Of a DNA stretch of 64,000 bases, positions 36,353 to 46,040 are shown piece after piece (the stretch's first letter is position 1; each line of letters starts with the position of its first letter). Source of the stretch: Halobacillus shinanisalinarum. Lineage in GTDB: Bacteria > Bacillota > Bacilli > Bacillales > Halobacillaceae. A program made the position numbers and the translations under genes. The notes under the pieces were generated by a model that worked only from the letters and a program-made list of their open reading frames with translations, made no database searches and was not told where the DNA came from. Location: positions 3,019,501 through 3,083,500 of the forward strand of contig NZ_CP095074.1 of assembly GCF_022919835.1 (NCBI RefSeq). Direction: 5' to 3'.

Positions 36353-37426
36353 TTATTTATTATACTGCGGTGGATATGATATAGAGCCCCTGAGGACGAG
36401 ATCTCCTGATATTAAAAGTTTTTCTGCCGGAGAGTAGGGGACATTTAGTTTTCTAATCAAAACATCGATAGCTCTGATGCCTAAAAGTTTTTTACTTACC
36501 TGTACAGTTGTTAAGCAAGGCGATGCTTTTATGATTTCTTCATTATTGTCAAAGCCTGTCACAGAGCATTCCTCGGGCACTTTGATATTAAGGTCCTGAA
36601 GGGCTTGAAGCGTGCTCAAAGCAATTGCGTCGTTTGCACAGACGATGGCTGTCGGCATATCGTTATTCGATTGGAGTTTGTTGATCGTTTTTGAAATTTC
36701 TGCTGTCCTCTTCTCAAAATCATCTTCTTGTAGTGTAATCAACATTTTCCCTTGCCTATATTCTTTAAGATGCTCTTCAATGCTTGTATTATATCCGAGC
36801 CAACGACTGCGGAAGCTTTTTGAAAAGTTGATGTTACCGATGAACTGGAAATTTTGATGTCCTAACTGAATAAGGTGATTTGTTAGGCGGTACACACAAT
36901 CGAAGTTATTCATAAAAACTGTGTCACAGCTAATAATCGGGTCCTCGTGATCAATTAGAACCAGAGGTAGACCTGTCTTAGTAATGTTTAAAAGAATCCG
37001 AGTTGATATGTTTCCAACCCCGATAAATCCGATCAAATTGTCAGTACTCATAATTTCTGGAAATTTGTCAGGGTCATATTCTGAAATGATAATAATACCT
37101 AATCCATTTTGTTGTAATGCTTGAGAGATGCCTTCAAGAACCTGACTCCAAAAGAATGCTCCATCTTCTTTGTCTTGAAGACCAGGAATAATTACATTTA
37201 CATAACCTTTTGAAAAGGCTGGGGCTAGGACATTTGGATTACTTCGTTTTTTCAAGTTTGTATAATCTATCGGGTTGACCTGATAGCCTAACATTATAGC
37301 CGCATCAATAATTTTAGCACGGGTAGTTTCACTGACACCTGTTTGGCCCGATAGTGCCTTAGATACTGCGAATTTTGAGACCCCTACAAAGTTTGCGATT
37401 TTCTGCATTGTGACTTTTTTTCTCAT
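36353..37426 (-). CDS. LacI-family transcriptional regulator
   Basis: A 357-residue repressor. Helix-turn-helix VTMQKIANFVGVSKFAVSKA (residues 5-24) is followed by the hinge and a periplasmic-binding-like effector domain (GYVNVIIPGLQD, PTAIVCANDAIALSTLQAL, CSVTGFDN). It lies 31 bases downstream of the GH-A gene on the same strand. It is therefore the probable regulator of the adjacent glycan genes; the effector is unknown. Confidence 0.85.
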   Translation of the reverse strand: MRKKVTMQKIANFVGVSKFAVSKALSGQTGVSETTRAKIIDAAIMLGYQVNPIDYTNLKKRSNPNVLAPAFSKGYVNVIIPGLQDKEDGAFFWSQVLEGISQALQQNGLGIIIISEYDPDKFPEIMSTDNLIGFIGVGNISTRILLNITKTGLPLVLIDHEDPIISCDTVFMNNFDCVYRLTNHLIQLGHQNFQFIGNINFSKSFRSRWLGYNTSIEEHLKEYRQGKMLITLQEDDFEKRTAEISKTINKLQSNNDMPTAIVCANDAIALSTLQALQDLNIKVPEECSVTGFDNNEEIIKASPCLTTVQVSKKLLGIRAIDVLIRKLNVPYSPAEKLLISGDLVLRGSISYPPQYNK

Positions 37427-37457
37427 CGTTCGTATCTCCTTATCCTACAAGAAGCTT

Positions 37458-40400
37458 TTAGACATTCTTAGTCGCATGTACATTCACTTCGAGTTTTCGG
37501 TATACTGATTGAATGGATCCGTCTGTATTCGTTGCAAAAAGTATAGATCGTTCGGATGGAAGTTCAAACGTATACGTTGTATCATTGGTCGGATCGACTA
37601 CTTGGATCGGGGTGTCTTTTCCGTATTCAGAAACAAATACAAACAATGCTCCGCTCTGGAAAGTTACTTTTCTGCCGTAAACTCCTGGGAGATTTCCTTT
37701 CAACCAATGCAGATTCTCAGTTACGCCCGCTTGCTTCAATGTATAATCGTACAATGCAGTCAAGGGTTCATTGCGTTCGTTTAATTCAACTGGCAAAGGA
37801 GACCAGAAAATCTTCCCGTTTCCGTACTCAAATTCCTGTAGTGCCGTAGAATCTTCGGTTCCAACCTGTACTTCCTTCGACGCCTCAGCAATACGTCTGC
37901 TGCCAAAGGAAACGGGGATATGCTTTTCATTAAGAGTAATCATTTCTTCTCGTAAGACGTTCTCCAGTTTTGTTTCTCCTATTAAATCAGCCATCCGGTC
38001 TGTTTGGTGCCAGTATTCATCGAGATTAATCGGGCCAGTAAACAACAGGCTTGCTCCGTTTTTTTGTACGGAGCAAAGAATTTTCTTAAGTGCAGCACTA
38101 TTAAACTGATGGGCACTTGGGACGATGATTAATTTTGGTGGCTGATCTGTTAGCGAATCAAGGTGATATTCTCCTAGTGCCCTGAAAGGCATATTCATAT
38201 TATACGCCAATGTTCTGGTTAGTTTCGAGGTTGCGTCACAAGCCATATTCCGATTGGAGAAGTCATTTGAGTAGGGGAAAATGACTACGACTTCCTCAAG
38301 TGTCCGTCCCACGAATAAATCACGGATATCGTTCATAAATGCCCCAAAATCGTATGATACGTTGGCTTCTGGCTTCTCCGTACCGTCCGCGCGGATCGCA
38401 CCAATGTTCGATTCGTTAACATTGTTCATGTAGTAATTTGTATTCCAAAGCCATTGTACAGCTCCAGCAGCTGATCCGGCAAACGCGTAGGCGTATTTCC
38501 TTTCTAAAATATTTCGCAATTCTTCTTCGGTACGTTTGGCCTGGTTATTCGATTGCTCAACGTACATAATTCCTGTTTCTTGAATAAGGTTCGGTTTTTC
38601 AGGTGACTTTGCAAAAATACTGTCCCATAGTAATTGATCCAATAACCACCATGAGTGATTTGTCGTATAATCGACTACCTCAGCATAGTAGAAAGGTGCG
38701 GGCCGCTGAGCAGCAAGTGCTTCGTCTTGACCGACGGTAACCAGTTGATCCGGTGCTTCATTTTTGATTGTCTGAGTAAGTTCCTTTGCCCAATTGTTGT
38801 GCATATCCATTGTATACAGCGTGTAGTCTAGCCATTTGAGCCCCTTTTTTCCAGTTATCATATCCTGAATATCCGAGTTAATTTCTTCTGGTTCAGGCGG
38901 ATGTATTCTATCAAATAGAGGTAATTCCTCTTCGGTCATGTTCCAGCGTTCCTGTAATACGCGAATCGAAGGGTGCCTCTCCTTTAACCAGTTGGAATAT
39001 GATTTCTGGTCGTAACGGTCGTGAAGTGGACGTGGTCCTGTAAATGATCGTTCAGGATCAAACAGCGAAGGTTCGTTAATTAAATCCCATTGAACATTGG
39101 TAGTATCGCGATGTCTGGAAACGATTGTGGTTATAAAGCGTTTTTGAGCTTCGAGACTCCGTGTATCCAAATACGGATTCTCTCCTTCCCACATCTCCGG
39201 TAAAAATGAAAAGAATGTAAACGTTACTTCAAGGTCGTATTTTCTTGCACATAAAATAAACGCATCAATGGCCCGAAGTACTCCTTCATCAACATGACCG
39301 TCAATAAACATCATGTTTCTCCAAGCAGTCCATATCCCAGTACGGATGTAATTAATTCCTGCACGCTTCATTTGTGCCAAATCCCGATCCCATAAATGAG
39401 GGTTCGGTAGAAAAAGATAGTACCTGGCGACATCGGAGGTCATGTAGGTCATGCCAACAATTGGCAATGGTCTCCCGTCCTTCCAAAAATAATCCCGGTC
39501 GCAGGTAAGAGATTTTCCGCTTTGCAATACACCGCGGTCCATACCCCAGAACCCGTTACGAAAAGTGTGGGTGTCTCCGTCTTCCGATATAGCTCGGCAA
39601 GAAATTTGATAGAGTCCTGGTTCAACATCAAGCGGGGGGTAAATGATTGAACATTTAACTGTGGCGATGCGGAGGTCTTGAGGACTTTCTTAAAACAGCT
39701 TTCATTATTCTTCTTAATATTAAAATGAAGTGTCCATGACTTTCTTCCTGAAGCAAATGATTGAAGTTGAAACGTTATCGTTGGACGCTCATTTTCCTCA
39801 TAACTTGCATAATTTGTTTTTAGCCACATTTCGGTGACGCCTTTTGTAGTGAAGTGTGCCCACGAAATAAGTGACTCTGTGCCCTTCTCACACCAAAAAA
39901 TATTACGCAGTGGCTGGTTGACAAAAAGCCAGCGCCCACCAGTGAAGTCGCCTTTCATATTTTCAATTAATACGGCAGGAGCTGCAACTTCACGTTCGTC
40001 TTTTGAAATTCCTTTCAATAGTGGGAAAATGCGTGCATCCATTGGCCCGGAGGAACCCATTTCTTTGTCAATAGCACTTGATTTAGAAACATGGAGAATA
40101 AAGTTATATGTTTTCTCTACAGTAAAAAGGTATTCTTGATTCTTGAATACAGGAATATCAGGGTTATGTTTCAGTTGTTCAATGGGGGCGGGGCTTACCT
40201 CAAGTGCTTCATGAATGTTTAATAGCTGGTGATGAGCAGTTTGTTCTCTCTCCGTTACCCATTTCCCGTTTTCTAAATGACAAGGAATGCGAAATGGAAT
40301 ACCGCCTAGGTGAACGAACCCTTTACCGGTTTTTAAGTAGGTTAATAATTCAATCCAGGCGTTTTTTGGGAAATAAGGTCCGTGCATGTTGACCAGGCAG

Positions 40401-40549
40401 TCAATTTCATCATTTGCAACAGTGTCTTTTAACTCATCTGCTGTGACAACCTTAGCCAGCTTTTCTGTACGGTACATAAATGTTTGGTCAGGCCGTTCAC
40501 CACTGAATGGAAAAGTCTGATCATAAAAAATAACAATATTTCTCCCCAT
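37458..40549 (-). pseudogene. Clan GH-A glycoside hydrolase (beta-galactosidase/beta-mannosidase-like), split by one frameshift
   Basis: Two overlapping frames, 40549-39449 (N-terminal part) and 39542-37458 (694 residues), are one protein of about 1,030 residues. The join is at ACACTTTTCG near 39550: one more T would read ETPTLFRNGFWGMDRGVLQS, a sensible continuation. In the 694-residue part, acid/base E157 lies in WDLINEP and the nucleophile E322 in NLIQETG, both clan GH-A features. The C-terminal half has a trimerisation-like domain (PPKLIIVPSAHQFNS...). No signal peptide, so it acts in the cytosol. A beta-mannosidase or beta-galactosidase role is plausible in this N-glycan locus but not proven. 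Start at 40549 has AAAGGTGG upstream. Confidence 0.72.
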
Positions 40550-40568
40550 TAGTACTACCACCTTTAAT

Positions 40569-40773
40569 AATTTTGTTAGGTTAAAAAATACATTTGTTAG
40601 TTACAACTTTATAGGTTTTGTTGAGAATCTTCAAGATTATTTTTAAGACGTGCTCTTGGTAAATTTGGGAGGTAGTAATTAATTGACATATTGACAAAAC
40701 TTATGTCTATTTTATATTGTTATATTAAGATAAAAGTCGTAATAACATTTTGTTAAAATCACCTAACAAAATT
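40569..40773. promoter_or_regulatory. Divergent promoter region with a 13-bp inverted operator-like repeat
   Basis: AATTTTGTTAGGT (40569-40581) and ACCTAACAAAATT (40761-40773) are exact inverse copies flanking the region between the hydrolase and the yesL-like gene. A good rightward promoter lies inside: TTGACA (40691-40696), 16 bases, TATATT (40713-40718). A local TTTTGTTA...TAACAAAA dyad surrounds the right copy. The LacI or AraC proteins nearby are candidate binders. Confidence 0.6.
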
Positions 40774-40801
40774 TATTCTTAAAGTGGGGAAGTGGATTTT
40801 T

Positions 40802-41443
40802 ATGCGCCAAGGAAGCCTAGGGAATTGGCTTTATAGCATTAGTCAGTGGGTAGCGTGGGCAATGTATCTTCACTTATTATGGGTGCTGTTTGTCCTAGCA
40901 GGTCTCGTTGTATTTGGACTAGCACCTGCAACAGCTGCCTTATTTTCTGTTGTCAGAAAGTGGATTATGCATGAGACGGATATGCCAATCTTCAAGACGT
41001 TTGTAAACACCTTTAAATCAACCTTTCTGGAGACCAACCTATTAGGGGGTGTGTATCTTTTTATAGGAGTGTTTCTTTATTTTGATTTGCATATTTCGTT
41101 AACCCAGATCGAATCGTTCTTCCTTCACTTGTTTTTGATACTCCTTTGCTGTATCTACATCATTACGGTTTTGTTCTCCATCCCTGTATATGTACACTAT
41201 CGGCTCAGAAAATTCTCATACTTAAAACAAGCATTTCTGATTGCACTTGCGAGACCTTTGGAAGCTTTAGCGATGGTAGTCAGTTTACTGGTGCTATTTT
41301 ACATTTTTCGTTTTATCCCCGTGTTTTTATTTTTTGTTGGCAGTACAATTGTAAGCTATCTGTTAATGTGGATCGGCATTCATGCTTTTGAAAAGATTGA
41401 GCAGAAGGCGCGGATCAATATACCTTATAAAGAACGGTCTTAA
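40802..41443 (+). CDS. yesL: YesL/DUF624 family membrane protein
   Basis: A 213-residue protein with about five or six hydrophobic segments. The start MRQGSLGNWLYSISQWVAWA, then LLWVLFVLAGLVVFGLAPAT, is characteristic of YesL. These proteins occur with oligosaccharide ABC transporters and AraC regulators; their function is unknown. Start at 40802 rather than 40784, because the ribosome site (GGGGAAGTGGA) overlaps the upstream ATG. Confidence 0.82.
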   Translation: MRQGSLGNWLYSISQWVAWAMYLHLLWVLFVLAGLVVFGLAPATAALFSVVRKWIMHETDMPIFKTFVNTFKSTFLETNLLGGVYLFIGVFLYFDLHISLTQIESFFLHLFLILLCCIYIITVLFSIPVYVHYRLRKFSYLKQAFLIALARPLEALAMVVSLLVLFYIFRFIPVFLFFVGSTIVSYLLMWIGIHAFEKIEQKARINIPYKERS

Positions 41444-41464
41444 TGAAATATTTTCATTGGAAAA

Positions 41465-41478
41465 AGTAAGCGTTTTCA
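41465..41478 (+). promoter_or_regulatory. cre box upstream of the AraC-type regulator
   Basis: AGTAAGCGTTTTCA matches TGTAARCGTTWWCA at 13 of 14 positions (only the first base differs). It lies 43 bases before the regulator start. Confidence 0.6.
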
Positions 41479-41520
41479 AGGTGTTCATCCAATTTTACAT
41501 ATTCAAGGGGGAGGCCTGTA

Positions 41521-43785
41521 ATGGGGAAATTTAAAAAAATAAAGTCCCGCCTATTTTATAAATATTTTGTTTCTTACTTAATTATTTTTTTGATTCCTTT
41601 TATTGCAATGAGTGTGATGGTCTATCACAATTCAGTTGTTAGTTTGAAAGAAGAAATAGAGCAGTCCAACATTAATAAGTTAAAACAAGTCAAGGACATG
41701 ACCGATACAAGAATGAAAGAGCTACGGAAAATAGCTGCTCGAATTTCATTTGACCCCCAGCTGACTCCCTATATGGTAAGTCACGGTTATTACGGAAGTG
41801 AAGCGATTCAGGAATTGGAAAAATATAAAGCAAACAGTTCAATCATCGAAGAGCTTTTTCTTTATTATCAAGGTGACGATGTTATTTACTCTTCCAAAGG
41901 ATTAAATTCCCTTGAGACCTTTGCGCAAAGTATTTATCATTTTGATCACTGGAAGAAGGAGGAGCTGATTAATGACCTTAATTCTATTCAAAAGCCTGTA
42001 GTGCTGCCAGCAGATAATGTAACGATTAATAATAACGACCATAATCGGTTTATCACATATTTGTATCCAATTCCTCCCAATGATCCAGTATCACATGGCA
42101 CGGTTATGTTTCTAATTAAAGAATCCGTTATAACAGGATTAATAGAGAATATTTTGGGGGAATTTCAAGAGAACGTTTATATTTTTGATGAAAAAAATAG
42201 GATTCTTACTTCTGAGAGTAATGGTAATTTGATTAACGAGAATAATTTTGACCCGCTGGCATCCAGTGAATCAGGGATTCATACAGCTGAAATTGATGAT
42301 AAGGAGTATTCTTTTGTCACGGTAAACTCGAAAGTCAGCGGATGGACCTTCGTATCAGCTATGCCGACATCACAATTCCTCAGTAAATTTGCACAAGCGC
42401 AAACGTTAATTATAATGACTTTGCTTTTGATTGTGGTTGCCGGTCTAGTGGCTGCTACGGTTCTCTCCATAAAACACTATCGGCCGATCCAAAGTCTTTT
42501 TGAATACGTAAGTAAGAAAAACTCTGATGTGCAGGGAAAGAAAAAAAGGAATGAGCTGGACAGTCTCAGGGAAACGATTGTCGGAATGTTTAAGGACCAA
42601 AAGGATTTGTGTGAAAAAGTCGATTCACAGGAGCCGTTTGTTAGAGAGCAGTGCTTAATGAGGATGTTAAAGGGCGATGTGAAGAATAATCGAGATTTCC
42701 ATTCTTGGCTTGAAACTTTGGATATCTCAGTAGAAGACAGGCATTTTTTTGTTTTAGTTATTTCTTATAATGAAAAAGCGAACGGGGAAGGTTCGGTGAA
42801 AATCAGGGAAAGTATCTCCCGATTATTTACGGAAATTTCCTTTAAAGGGGCTGTCGGTTATGGTATCGAGATCTTTTATGATAATACTGTTGCTTTAATT
42901 GTAAACATGGAAAGCAAAGTGGGGAATTTAAATGAACGCAGCAGGGAGTTTGCATTTCAGGTCAAAAGCTTGTTGCAAAATGACTGTGGGGTTTCTCCAA
43001 CGATTGGCGTAGGTAGCATTTGCGGTGGAATCGATCAGATTAACCGTTCTTTCATTGAAGCATCCGCAGCTGTAGAGTACAAGCTAGTGAACGGAAAGAG
43101 TAGTGTTATTTTCTTCGGGGATTTAGTTCGCCAGGAGGAACCAGATGTTTGGTATCCGAAGGACCAACAAATTAAGTTTGTGCAAGGTCTGAAGAAAGGT
43201 GACCAAAAAGTTGCCTGTGAAGCTGTAAAGAACATGATAGGAAGTTTAACGGAAAGAGAATTGCCGATTCATATACTGAAGTGCTTGTTGTTTGATATCA
43301 TCAATACCGTCTTAAGGGCGACTGCTGAAATGGGGATGCATCAATACATGAGTCGGGCTTCTGAACTTGTTGAATATGACTCGCTTGAAGACCTCCATGA
43401 AAAAATACATTCTCTTGTGATTGCTGTTTGTAATGAAGTCGAAAAGAAAAAAGACAGTCATAATCATGAGTTACGAAGCGAAATCTTAGAATATATTCGG
43501 AAATCTTATAAAACCCACAATTTCAGTCTTGAAAGTACGGCTGAATCATTTAAACTTTCTGTTTCATACCTCAGTAGATTTATGAAAGAACAAACTGGAG
43601 CTACTTTTACTCAATACGTTTGGCAATTAAGAAGTCAAGAAGTTAAGCGCCGGTTAAAAGAAACGGATGAGTCCATCAAGGAAATTGCAATGGGAGTCGG
43701 GTATATGGACGTTCCGAATTTTACTAGGAAATTTAAAAAAGCCGAAGGAGTTACACCGGGAGAATTCAGAAAGTTATATGCTTAA
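41521..43785 (+). CDS. Membrane-anchored AraC-family regulator
   Basis: A 754-residue protein. Membrane segment about 15-35 (YFVSYLIIFLIPFIAMSVMV), an extracellular Cache-like sensor to about 295, and a second membrane segment about 300-322 (LIIMTLLLIVVAGLVAATVL). Cytosolic linker with a degenerate GGDEF-like region follows, then a C-terminal AraC domain (residues about 655-754: ESTAESFKLSVSYLSRFMKE, EIAMGVGYMDVPNFTRKFKK). This is the YesS/YtdP class, which senses sugars outside the cell and activates polysaccharide genes. It precedes the importer and hydrolase genes. A strong terminator follows. Confidence 0.85.
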   Translation: MGKFKKIKSRLFYKYFVSYLIIFLIPFIAMSVMVYHNSVVSLKEEIEQSNINKLKQVKDMTDTRMKELRKIAARISFDPQLTPYMVSHGYYGSEAIQELEKYKANSSIIEELFLYYQGDDVIYSSKGLNSLETFAQSIYHFDHWKKEELINDLNSIQKPVVLPADNVTINNNDHNRFITYLYPIPPNDPVSHGTVMFLIKESVITGLIENILGEFQENVYIFDEKNRILTSESNGNLINENNFDPLASSESGIHTAEIDDKEYSFVTVNSKVSGWTFVSAMPTSQFLSKFAQAQTLIIMTLLLIVVAGLVAATVLSIKHYRPIQSLFEYVSKKNSDVQGKKKRNELDSLRETIVGMFKDQKDLCEKVDSQEPFVREQCLMRMLKGDVKNNRDFHSWLETLDISVEDRHFFVLVISYNEKANGEGSVKIRESISRLFTEISFKGAVGYGIEIFYDNTVALIVNMESKVGNLNERSREFAFQVKSLLQNDCGVSPTIGVGSICGGIDQINRSFIEASAAVEYKLVNGKSSVIFFGDLVRQEEPDVWYPKDQQIKFVQGLKKGDQKVACEAVKNMIGSLTERELPIHILKCLLFDIINTVLRATAEMGMHQYMSRASELVEYDSLEDLHEKIHSLVIAVCNEVEKKKDSHNHELRSEILEYIRKSYKTHNFSLESTAESFKLSVSYLSRFMKEQTGATFTQYVWQLRSQEVKRRLKETDESIKEIAMGVGYMDVPNFTRKFKKAEGVTPGEFRKLYA

Positions 43786-43829
43786 GAGTAATAATAAAAG
43801 AGATAACTTTATAAATACCACAAAGTAAA

Positions 43830-43866
43830 ACACCGTATCGTTAAGTCAACGATACGGTGTTTTTTA
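43830..43866 (+). terminator. Intrinsic terminator after the AraC-type regulator
   Basis: ACACCGTATCGTT (43830-43842) and AACGATACGGTGT (43848-43860), perfect 13-bp stem, loop AAGTC, followed by TTTTTT. Confidence 0.93.
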
Positions 43867-43929
43867 TTCTGACGACTCCTATGATAACGGGGATTGTAAA
43901 GTTTTACACATCGTTGCAAAAACGACATA

Positions 43930-43959
43930 TTTACAATTTTCACTAGACGTAGCTACAAT
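43930..43959 (+). promoter_or_regulatory. Promoter of the N-glycan importer-hydrolase operon
   Basis: TTTACA (43930-43935), 18-base spacer, TACAAT (43954-43959), 75 bases before the first permease gene. Confidence 0.55.
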
Positions 43960-44033
43960 AAAATTAATTTCAAGAAAATTCACGAAAGTCACATGGGAAA
44001 TTTACAAAAATCAAAGGAGGGATTAAGTTCCAA

Positions 44034-45047
44034 ATGAACAACAACAGTCAAGCTACGACACAGCAGGCGAATCTAGATCCGGTTGCCGAGGGTGTGGAGC
44101 ACGAAAAGAAAGTTCACAGAATTAGGCCGAAACCGCGTCCGAAAAAGAAAAAAAAGAAAAAGATTTTACAGAATTGGGAACTGTACCTTTTTGTCCTTCC
44201 TGCAGTCCTTTATTTTGCCATTTTTCATTATATTCCGTTGTATGGTGCGCAAATTGCATTTAAGGACTTTATTCCGTCAGAGGGCATTTGGGGGAGCCCT
44301 TGGGTAGGATTTGAAAATTTTACTCGCTTTTTTGAATCTTATTATTTCTGGGACCTGATTAAAAACACGCTGGGTATCAGTCTTTATTCACTGGCTGTAG
44401 GATTTCCTTTACCGATTATTCTTGCTTTGGCACTCAATGAAGTAAAGGACAACCTATTTAAACGCAGTGTTCAAACAATTACCTATGCTCCTCACTTCAT
44501 TTCTGTGGTTGTTATGTCAGGGATGATCATAGCTTTTCTGTCACCCGCAACAGGGATCATCAATCATATTATTGTCTTATTCGGTTTTGATCCGATTTCG
44601 TTTATGTCTGATCCCGATTGGTTTAAAACCGTTTACGTTTTCTCAGATGTATGGCAAAACACCGGCTGGGGGACAATTATTTACCTTGCTGCTTTAGCAG
44701 GCGTCGACCCTCAGCAACATGAAGCTGCAATTGTCGATGGTGCCTCACGCTGGCAGCGTATTTGGTACATCAACATTCCGGCGCTGATTCCGACAATGAT
44801 TATATTACTGATCTTAAATACAGGAAATTTATTGGCTGTCGGTTTCGAAAAGATATTATTGCTTCAAAATCCGTTGAATATGGAATCCTCTGATGTTATT
44901 GCAACGTTTGTGTACAGGAGTGGTATTCTTGATGCACAATACAGTTTTGCTTCTGCTGTCGGTCTGTTTAATGCTGTGATCAATGCGATTCTGCTCATCG
45001 CAGTGAATCAAATTGCGAAAAAAAGAAGCGAGACAAGTCTATGGTAA
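44034..45047 (+). CDS. lplB: Oligosaccharide ABC transporter permease (LplB type)
   Basis: A 337-residue inner-membrane permease with a long basic N-terminal tail (RPKPRPKKKKKKK) then six hydrophobic segments. LQNWELYLFVLPAVLYFAIF and HYIPLYGAQIAFKDF are hallmarks of LplB/YtpP. The ATPase-contact loop reads EAAIVDGASRWQRIWYINIP. No ATPase gene lies in the locus, so a shared MsmX-type ATPase is expected. Ribosome site AAAGGAGGG. First gene of the long rightward operon. Confidence 0.92.
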   Translation: MNNNSQATTQQANLDPVAEGVEHEKKVHRIRPKPRPKKKKKKKILQNWELYLFVLPAVLYFAIFHYIPLYGAQIAFKDFIPSEGIWGSPWVGFENFTRFFESYYFWDLIKNTLGISLYSLAVGFPLPIILALALNEVKDNLFKRSVQTITYAPHFISVVVMSGMIIAFLSPATGIINHIIVLFGFDPISFMSDPDWFKTVYVFSDVWQNTGWGTIIYLAALAGVDPQQHEAAIVDGASRWQRIWYINIPALIPTMIILLILNTGNLLAVGFEKILLLQNPLNMESSDVIATFVYRSGILDAQYSFASAVGLFNAVINAILLIAVNQIAKKRSETSLW

Positions 45048-45066
45048 TCCAGAAAGGAGAGTTGGT

Positions 45067-45954
45067 ATGTCGGCGATAAAAGATACTAAGCAAGACCGGA
45101 TTTTTAAAACATTCAATTATGCTTTCCTAACTGTGGCTTTGCTTATTGTTTTATATCCAGTTATCTATATTGTAAGCGCCTCGATAAGTGATCCGAATTT
45201 GGTTAGTCAGGGAAAGATGTGGTTGTTTCCCAAGGGTATTACTTTTGAAGGTTATAAGAGGGTTTTTGGAAATGAGCAAATCTGGATTGGTTACCGCAAT
45301 ACAATTCTGTATACCGTTCTCGGGACGGCGATTAACCTGGCTGTTACACTACCTGCGGCCTACGCACTGGCAAGAAAGGATTTTGCTGGAAGAAATGTGA
45401 TTATGGCGATGTTTGTATTTACGATGTTTTTCAGTGGGGGGTTAATTCCAACCTACCTGCTCGTGAAAGGGCTGGGATTGGTCAATACGATTTGGGCAAT
45501 GGTTCTGCCGAATGCAGCAGCTATATGGAACATTATCATTTGCCGCGTGTTTTTCCAGGTTTCCATACCAAAGGAATTAGAGGAAGCGGCGATTATGGAT
45601 GGGTGTTCAACAACAAAAATGTTTTTCAAAATCATTATTCCTTTATCTACCCCAATCATTGCTGTTATGGCGTTATTTTATGGGGTCGGTCACTGGAACA
45701 ACTACTTCAATGCTTTGATTTATTTGTCAGATCAAAATTTATACCCTTTGCAACTCGTGTTAAGGCAAATTCTTGTCTTACAGGAAATGTCCTCCGGCAC
45801 TGCTGGCGCAACAGCAATGGCAAATAAAGCTGAACTCGCTGCAATTATCAAATATGCGGTAATGATCGTTTCAACGCTCCCCATCATTATTGTGTACCCG
45901 TTCCTGCAACGGTTCTTTGTCAAAGGTGTCATGATCGGCTCTCTCAAAGGTTAA
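45067..45954 (+). CDS. ytcP: Oligosaccharide ABC transporter permease (LplC/YtcP type)
   Basis: A 295-residue permease with six hydrophobic segments and the EAA loop EEAAIMDGCSTTKMFFKIIIP. VIYIVSASISDPNLVSQGKM and LQRFFVKGVMIGSLKG are family end marks. The start at 45067 follows AAAGGAGAG; the earlier in-frame codon at 45013 lies inside the upstream gene. It pairs with the LplB-type permease. Confidence 0.92.
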   Translation: MSAIKDTKQDRIFKTFNYAFLTVALLIVLYPVIYIVSASISDPNLVSQGKMWLFPKGITFEGYKRVFGNEQIWIGYRNTILYTVLGTAINLAVTLPAAYALARKDFAGRNVIMAMFVFTMFFSGGLIPTYLLVKGLGLVNTIWAMVLPNAAAIWNIIICRVFFQVSIPKELEEAAIMDGCSTTKMFFKIIIPLSTPIIAVMALFYGVGHWNNYFNALIYLSDQNLYPLQLVLRQILVLQEMSSGTAGATAMANKAELAAIIKYAVMIVSTLPIIIVYPFLQRFFVKGVMIGSLKG

Positions 45955-46040
45955 AATATTGAGTTGGGGTGATGAGACCGGGGATGTTGTAAGTTGTTAA
46001 TGATCATGGGGAAATAAATATTTATACCAGGAGGATATTA

